Shown here one piece after another: positions 57,206-64,000 of a stretch of DNA of 64,000 bases. Each line of letters starts with the position of its first letter. Position 1 is the first letter of the stretch. The translations under genes were made by a program, and so were the position numbers. Source of the stretch: Hyperoodon ampullatus (lineage: Eukaryota; Chordata; Mammalia; Artiodactyla; Ziphiidae); NCBI GenBank assembly GCA_949752795.1, contig OX457059.1:176092242-176156241 (forward strand). Direction: 5' to 3'. The notes beneath the pieces were generated by a model. That model saw only the letters and a list, made by a program, of their open reading frames with translations, was not told the origin of the DNA and made no database searches.

Positions 57206-60200
57206 CAAATTATTTTTCCTCTCTCCTAAAATTACAGTTAGAAGTTGTCAGGTAGTGGATAGGACTGCCTAATAGATAAGAAAGGAAGGTAGTGATACCG
57301 TCAAGGTTTTGTGGTGTTTTGAAGCTCTTTCCCACCAAAGGAGAAAAAGTGTTTCTTATTTCCAGTTGGTACCCTTGTGTGTGTTTATAAGCAATGACAT
57401 ATAATTAAAACACCTCAATTTAAAAGCAACAGTGCCGCTTTTTACGTGTGTAATTCCTTACTCTTTACATTTTTAAACAGATTATCTCAATTTTTACTGC
57501 AAACTTAGACCCATTTTCCATAAAGTTAATATGAATCGGCTTTACGCACATCACTCACGTCATCTTGACCCTAGTGCTGTGCGCTGAGCACTGTTCTTAC
57601 CCTTGGGCTCCAGGTCCCCTAGGCCACCCCACACTTGCTCAGGACTCAGCACATGGTTGTACTCACAGCTGAGACTCGTCGTATAGAAAGGATACAAGGC
57701 AAGGTTAGTAAAGGGACAGGCACATGGGCAACGTGGGGAGACCAGGTGCAGCTTCCAGTCGCCTCCCAGGGGTCACACGGCCATGTGGACGCTCTTCAGA
57801 AACAGCGTCCGGGGTTTCTGTGGAGGGCCGGTCACACAGGCGCCCTGTGCCTGGCACAGACCCAAATTCCAAACTCCCAGAGGAAAGCAGGTGTCCGAGC
57901 TGTTGGCAGGGTTTGGTCGCAGTGATCCACTCTTAGCAGTTGATGGTGGAGGGAACCCTCCCAAATCCAGGTCCCAGATGCCAGCCAAGGTCCAACCTGT
58001 CAGCAGGCCTCTCAGAGGCCCCCAGTCTCAGGCCTATGGTGTGAGCCCTTCTCTGCAGCCCTCATTCTACGGGTGAGGGGTGGGAAGTCAACCTGCCCGA
58101 GGTCGCACAGGTGGTCCTGGAGCTAGTGTGAGCCCAGGCAGCTTGGCTTCAGAACTGCCCTGATCCATGTGAATCCAGATCCTTTTCGAATGACTGAGCC
58201 GGTGTTGTGGGCTGATGCCAAAAGTGCTTTTCTCCCCCTGGCGTATGACGAAAACCGCTGTCCTGCTTCCCCAGACATGAGGGCTTTGGCAGCAAACAAC
58301 AGGGGTCAGTTCTGCTAGCTTAGACAAGGGGGCATTTGTTTTAAGGCTACCTTGTGGAACCTCAGGGCAAGGATGGAGAGTGATGGCCAGACCTCAGAGG
58401 AGAGCCAGAAATGGCTAGTAAACAACACTGGGAACCTTGCAGTAATGACCTTTTGGCCTCAGATCTCTGCGTGTCTGTTTAATCTTCTCTCCCTGCAAAC
58501 CAGCTTTCTCTCCCCGGGCCCCATGGTGAAAACAGCTGCCTCGTTCTACTCCCGTGTGTGGCAAAGCCTGGGAACCACTGGGTTGTGCAGTGCCGTGGCT
58601 TGTGAGCGGAGTGGGAGCAGAGAGAACAAAGAAAGCGGGGCTCAAACGCCAGCCACTGGCTCGGGCAGCTCTGAAGGAGGTGGCAGGCCCTCCAGCAGAT
58701 CAAGGATTTGCGCTCACCCGTGGGATTGCCAGCGGCTGGTGGAGAGAGAAGGGGACTCCTGGGATCTAGTGGGTGGCAGCTGATGAGAGACGGAGCTGCA
58801 GGCTGACGTCTCCGGGTCTCTGGACACGGCCACTGCACAGAGGGTCTGCTGGGCCTGCAGGTGTCTCCTAGTCTCTGAGTATATAATTGGAAAGAACCGT
58901 CTGGAACAAGAGTTGCTAAGGTAGGAAAGAGAAGTGGAAGTCCCTGAATCTGCATCCGCTCCTTGCCAGGATGGTCAACAGGAAGCACTGATGAATTCCT
59001 GGAGGAAGTGCAATGATTAGTCCACCAAAGGGGACGAGGGGAGGCGAAGACGGTGGTCCCAGAGTGTCCATCATGGTCCCCATCATGTCCCCATTCAATA
59101 CGACTGTCTGGCCCCTGGGCAGACCAGGTGGGTTTGTGCAGATGATAGCCCGCCCAGGCTCACCGGGAGGAGCCCAGTCGAGTTGCCGTGTGGCATATTC
59201 ACGCCCTCCTGGCCCTTGGCACTCTGTCTTGCTCTTCACCTGCTGAGCGTGTTTCCTTTTCCCACACTTTGCCTTTGTGTGGGAGCCGCGCCGTCTGCAG
59301 CACAAGAAGCACAGGAATGCTCCTGGGCCCTGACAGATACCCATGACCGCATTCGCAGCCAACGTCACCTTGGGCATCCTCAGGGCCACCAATCTCGGGC
59401 TGGGCAGGTACAGGTAAAACCCATTGTGGCTGCAAGTGGCACATTCAGTGTTGGGGCTGAGCGGGTCCACAGGAACAAGTGAACTACATGCACTGGGGTG
59501 AGTGGGAGGTGTGGGTCCCACTTGGGCTGCTCCACGTGCCTCAGAATTGCTCCGGACGAGCCTCCCAGCCTCTCCAGTTTCACAAGAATGGGTTATTCCT
59601 CGGCGTGGGGCGGGGGCTGTCAGGGACATTCTCCACTAGTAGACACCTGTGTGCCCACCCCTGCCCCAAATTTCAGGTCCTGGGTCACCGCAGCACCCCT
59701 GGGCTCTTCTCCACCACAGCTGCTGGGCCCAGCCATGCCCGTGCTGAGTCCTACCTGCTGACCACCCAGAGGCTGGGTCTCATCAAGAAAATTCCACAGA
59801 CACAAACAGCAGAAGCTACTCTACTCTTTAGAGTTAAAATCAAACATTTCAAAATTTTGCCCTGTGCCTACTCTCTTTCCAAGAGCTTCTTGCAATAGCA
59901 AAGTCCATGTGGCTGAAACAGGGTTCCAGCATAACACAGCTAAGGACATATGCAGGGGTGAGCAAAGAAGGAACAGCCGAAGAGCACAGGGAGTTAGAAG
60001 CCACCACGTCCCTCCTTGCTCCTGCCCACCTGGTGTCGTCTCTCCTCTCCTGAAGGCCCAGTAGGAAGGTTACTGCCTTCCTCAGCAGGCAGATCCTGAG
60101 AGGACTCTCACTTCATTGTGGGGGGAAAGGCATGGGCCATCCCTGGGGGAGGGGGTGGCACAGGAGCACCTGCAACAGGGATGTACCTGTGGAGATGGCA

Positions 60201-60370
60201 GCATGGAGTTGGACCTGAGGGCAAAGCCCACTCACAGGGTGATTCAAACCCCCACTGACCACTTGGGTGGTTCTAGTGTGAGGAGCATTTGGCCACATCA
60301 GGCAGTAGCCACTCTCTTGAGAAGATGTTCTCTTTTCAGACACTTATGTCCTTTTTAAAATTCTGAATTG
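57206..60370. other. Intergenic region downstream of CCDC127
   Basis: Contains a reversed MIR at about 58030-58170 (CTACGGGTGAGG, then AACCTGCCCGAGGTCGCACA). A 237-codon minus-strand open frame (58916-59629) has no recognisable family. LRRC14B, expected by synteny with human, was not found here. Confidence 0.6.
58030..58170 (-). repeat. MIR element
   Basis: Reversed MIR core (GAGGGGTGGGAAGTCAACCT, GAGGTCGCACAGG) with a degenerate 5' half. Limits approximate. Confidence 0.6.
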
Positions 60371-60374
60371 CATT

Positions 60375-63100
60375 AAAATGTCATTTGAGTAATCAAAAAC
60401 CTTCCAACAAACAAAAGTCCAGGACCAGATGGCATCACTGGTGAATTCTATCAAACATTCAAAGAAGAATTAATACCAATCCTTCTCAAACTTCCAAAAG
60501 AGAGAAGAGGGAGTTTTCCAAACTTATTTTACGAGGTCAGCATTACCCTGATACCAAAACCAGATAAAGATGCCAAAAGAAAAGACAATTACAGGCCAAT
60601 ATCCCTGATGAACACAGATGCAAAAATCCTCAACAAAATATTAGCAAACCAAATTCAACAATATATTAAAAGCATCATATACCATGAGCAAGTGAGATTT
60701 ATCCCAGAAATGCAAGGATGGCTCAATACCACAAATCAGTCAATGTGATATACCACATTAACAAATTGAAGAATTTGAAAATCATATGATTGCTTCAATG
60801 AATGCAGAAAAGTCATTTGGCAAAATTCAACATCCATTTATAATAAAAACTTGACAAAGTGGGTATAGAGGGAACATACCTCAACATAATAAAGGCCATA
60901 TATGACCAGCCCTGAGCTAACATCACACTCAACGGTGAAAAGTGGAAAGCATTTCCTCTTAAGATCAGGAATAAGACAAGGATGCCCACTCTCACCACTT
61001 TTATTCAACAGCATTGGAATTCCTAGCCACAGCAATCAGAAAAGAAAAAGAAATAAAAGGAATCCAAATTGGAAAGGAAGAAGTAAAACTGTCACTATTT
61101 GCAGATGACACAATACTATATACAGAAAACTTTAAGGACTCCATCAAAAAACTGTTAGAACTAATAAATTTAGTAAAGTTGCAGGATACAAAATGAATAC
61201 ACAAAAATCTGTTGCATTTCTATACACTAATAATAAAATATCAGAAAGAGAAATTAAGAAAACAATCCCATTTACAACTGCATCAAAAATTCTGAATAAA
61301 TTTAACCAAGGAGGTGAAAGACCTGTATGTTGAAAAGTACAAGACGTTAATGAAACAAACTGAAGAAGACACAAATAAATGGAAAGACATTCCATGCTCA
61401 TGGATTCTTAGAATTAATATTGTGAAAATGTCCATCCTACCCAAAGCAATATACAGAGTCAGTGCAATCCCTATCAGAATTCTAATGGCATATTTCACAA
61501 AAATAGAACAAAAAAATCCTAAAATTTGTATGGAACCATAAAAGACCCTGAATGGCCAAAGCAATCTTGAGAAAGAAGAACAAAGCTGGAGGCATCACAT
61601 TCCCTGATTTCAAACTATATTACAAAGCAGTAGTCATTAAAACATTATGGTACTGGCATAAAAACAGACACATAGATCAATGGAACAGAATAGAGAACCC
61701 AGAAATAAATCCATGCATAGATGGTTAATTAATTTACGGCAAAGGAGCCAAGAATATACCATGGGGAAAGGACCCTCTCGTCTAAATGGTACTAGAAAAA
61801 CTGGACAGCCACGTGCAAAAGGATGGAACCAGACCACTATCTTACAACACACATAAAAAATTAACTCAAAAATGGGGCTTCCCTGGTGGCGCAGTGGTTG
61901 AGAGTCCGCCTGCCGATGCAGGGGACACGGGTTCGTGCCCTGGTCTGGGAGGATCCCACATGCTGCGGAGCGGCTGGGCCCGTGAGCCATGGCCACTGAG
62001 CCTGCGCGTCCAGAGCCTATGCTCTGCAACAGGAGAGGCCACAACAGTGAGAGGCCCGCGTACCGCAAAAAAAAAAAAAAAAAAGAACTCAAAATGGATT
62101 AAAGACTTGAACATTAAGGCCTAGAAGAAACCATAGGTGGTAAACTCCCTGACGTCAGTCTTGGCAATGATTTTTTAAAAATCTGACACCAAAAGCAAAA
62201 GCAACAAAAGCAAAAATAAACAAGTGGGACTACATCAAACTGAAAAGATTCTGCATGGCAAACAAAGTCATAAAACAAAAAAAAGGCAAATTACAGAATG
62301 AGAGAAAATACTTGCAAATCATATATCTGATAAGGGGCTAGTATCCAAAATATATAAAGAACTCATACAACTCAACTGCAAAAAAATAAAAAATTCAATT
62401 AGGAAGTGGGCAGAATCTCTGAAGAGACATGAAAAGATGCTCAACATCATTAATCGTCAGAGAAATGCAAATCAAATCCACAATGAGATATCACTTCACA
62501 CCTGTCAGAATGGCTATTATCAAAAAGACAAGAGATAAGTGTTGGCAAGGAAGTGAAGAAAAGGGAAACTTTGTACACTGTTGGTGGGAATGTAAATTGG
62601 TGCAGCCACTGTGGAAATCAGTATGGAGGTTCCTCAAAAATCAAAATTAGAACTACCATATGGTTCAGCAATTCTGGGTGTTTATCTGAAGAAAATGAAA
62701 ACACTAATTCAAAAAGATATCTGCCCTCCCATGTTTATTGCAGCATTATTTACAATAGCCAAGATATGGGCAACCTAAGTGCCCATCAGTAGATGAATGG
62801 ATAAAGAAGATGTGGTATATGTATACAATGGAATACTATTCAGCCATAAAAAGAATGAAATTCTGCCATTTGTGACAACATGGATGGACCTGGAGAGCAT
62901 TATGCTAAGTGAAATTAAGTCAGAGACAGACAAATACCCTATGATCTCACTCATATGTGGAATATATATCTCCAAGTTAATAGATGCAGAGAACAGATTA
63001 GAACCAGAGGTGGGGCGGGGGGGCTGTCTGTGGGGGGAAGGGAGAAGTGGGTGAACTGTTTTTGTTTTTGTAAATAAATGAAATTATTTTTAAAAAGTAA
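60375..63100 (+). mobile_element. Truncated, decayed L1 (ORF2 to 3' end), with nested SINE
   Basis: Begins inside ORF2 (CAGGACCAGATGGCATCACT region) and runs to an AT-rich 3' end. The reverse-transcriptase motif FADD is visible at about 61098-61109, in [14 protein letters not shown]. The C-terminal zone reads TTWMDLESIMLSE. Frameshifts and stops split ORF2 into pieces of at most about 90 codons, so the copy is not active. A SINE sits at 61876-62085. Confidence 0.92.
61876..62085 (+). repeat. CHR-type tRNA SINE nested in L1
   Basis: Complete copy with a poly(A) tail. The L1 text AACTCAAAA(A)TGG is repeated on both sides (about 61863-61875 and 62086-62097), so the SINE is younger than the L1. 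Confidence 0.94.
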
Positions 63101-63135
63101 TACAAGTGGGCAACAAGCATATGAAGACATGCCCA

Positions 63136-63469
63136 GGGACTTCCCTGGTGGTGCAGTGGTTAAGAATCCGCCTGCCAATGCAGGGGACACGGGTTCGAGC
63201 CCTGGTCCGGGAAGATCCCACATGCCACAGAGCAGCTAAGTCTGTGCGCCGCAACTACTGAGCCTGCGCTCTATAGCCTGTGCGCCACAACTACTGAGCC
63301 CACGTCCCACAACTACTGAACCCCGCGCGCCTAGAGCCCGTGCTCCGCAAGAAGCGCCGCGATGAGAAGCCCGCGCACTGCAATGAACAGTAGCCCCCAC
63401 TCGCCACAACTAGAGAAAGCCCGCGCGCAGCGACGAAGACCTAACGCAGCCAAATAAATAAATAAATAA

Positions 63470-63472
<3 letters not shown>
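63136..63472 (+). repeat. CHR-2-like tRNA SINE (longest form)
   Basis: tRNA head, a body with tandemly related CCACAACTACTGAGCC-like blocks, and a tail of AAATA units leading into a TA microsatellite. The target duplication is not clear. Confidence 0.9.

Positions 63473-63511
<39 letters not shown>
63473..63511. repeat. (TA)n microsatellite
   Basis: About 19 TA units that follow the SINE tail, probably grown from it. Likely length-polymorphic. Confidence 0.95.
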
Positions 63512-63514
<3 letters not shown>

Positions 63515-63617
63515 GCATACTCAGTTTCATGAACATCTGGGAAACAAAATAATGCAAGACATTTTTTTCGTCCATTAGATTTAAAAAGAAAGAAAACCAC
63601 ATCTGAATAAGCCACAC

Positions 63618-63623
63618 TTTATT
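63618..63623 (-). terminator. Candidate poly(A) signal of a minus-strand gene
   Basis: AATAAA on the minus strand, followed by a GT/T-rich stretch (GATGTGG then TTTTCTTTCTTTTT). This is a convincing cleavage-site arrangement. The gene it would serve lies mostly beyond the right edge. Confidence 0.4.
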
Positions 63624-63931
63624 CATATTTAATTACCCTAATACTCAGCACTGGGCAAATCAGATCTCAGCAGAAACCAAGTCCAGACATTGGCATTAGC
63701 CGCTCCTCAAGCACCAGGACTCAGCTTCCCGGAGGAGCCTTCCCGCCCTCCCCGCAGCAGGAGCCCCCGCCCGCCAGGCCTAGAGTCGGTGGAGGTGGGA
63801 GTGGGGGCGGCGGTGGGCGGGGCACCGCGGTCGTGCCCTCAGAGCCAGAGGCCGCCGGAGCCCGGGGCTCAGCCTGGCGCCTGCAGAGCGCACGCCTGCC
63901 GCCCAGTGGCCCGAGGGCAGGGGCAGACCCG

Positions 63932-64000
63932 TCAACTACCAAAGCCCATGTCCTCGCTGGACGGGAGTTTGTAAACATCCAGACAGGGCCGCGCCGCACA
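63932..64000 (-). CDS. Possible C-terminal end of a minus-strand gene, cut by window edge
   Basis: An open minus-strand frame enters from the window edge and ends at TGA (63934-63932) after 22 residues, ...RPCLDVYKLPSSEDMGFGS. It is followed by about 300 GC-rich bases and the poly(A) signal at 63618. It does not match the LRRC14B C-terminus as I remember it. By human order the neighbours on this side are LRRC14B and PLEKHG4B, both in this orientation. Too short to name; it could be chance. Confidence 0.25.
   Translation of the reverse strand, partial: CAARPCLDVYKLPSSEDMGFGS

Noticed and set aside
63136..63472. Repeated CCACAACTACTGAGCC-like blocks as a CRISPR or satellite
   Set aside because: They are the internal duplicated modules of a long CHR-2-type SINE; no spacer structure and wrong organism.

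Overview
The window is nuclear DNA from a mammal, most likely a cetacean. The evidence is the many young, poly(A)-tailed, tRNA-derived SINEs of the CHR type (about 14 copies, several with perfect target-site duplications), together with 5'-truncated L1 copies, MIR and MER5A relics, and genes split by GT-AG introns. I saw no Bov-B or ruminant-specific SINE. The gene order matches the region that lies on human 5p15.33, read in the opposite direction.

Layout. (1) 0.75-17.1 kb, minus strand: complete PDCD6 (ALG-2, a penta-EF-hand calcium sensor), six coding exons, 189 residues. (2) 17.3-22.2 kb: intergenic, with a CpG island tail, MIR, a tRNA-SINE, MER5A and an old L1 fragment. (3) 22.3-43.3 kb, minus strand: complete SDHA (flavoprotein of succinate dehydrogenase / complex II), 15 coding exons joining to exactly 664 codons plus stop. 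All FAD-binding and catalytic residues are present. (4) 43.3-43.5 kb: a compact CpG-rich head-to-head promoter with three NRF-1-like sites, serving SDHA (leftward) and CCDC127 (rightward). (5) 43.4-57.2 kb, plus strand: complete CCDC127 (258 residues, two coding exons). Its 11.4 kb intron is a repeat trap holding a U6 pseudogene, a full-frame-dead L1 with a nested SINE, an older L1 and several SINEs. (6) 57.2-64.0 kb: downstream of CCDC127 there is non-coding sequence, a 2.7 kb decayed L1 with its own SINE, a SINE ending in a TA microsatellite, and at the right edge a possible 3' end of a minus-strand gene.

The exon maps of PDCD6, SDHA and CCDC127 were built by hand from splice sites and reading phase, and every junction keeps frame. 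SDHA and CCDC127 share a promoter. PDCD6 has its own CpG island and no visible functional link to them. No operon-like, CRISPR, phage or defence system is present. The points most worth a second look are the shared NRF-1 promoter with its flanking G-rich array, the tandem splice donor in PDCD6 exon 4, two unusual clusters of palindromic E-box/T-box-like motifs in PDCD6 intron 4, and the absence of a recognisable LRRC14B where synteny predicts it.
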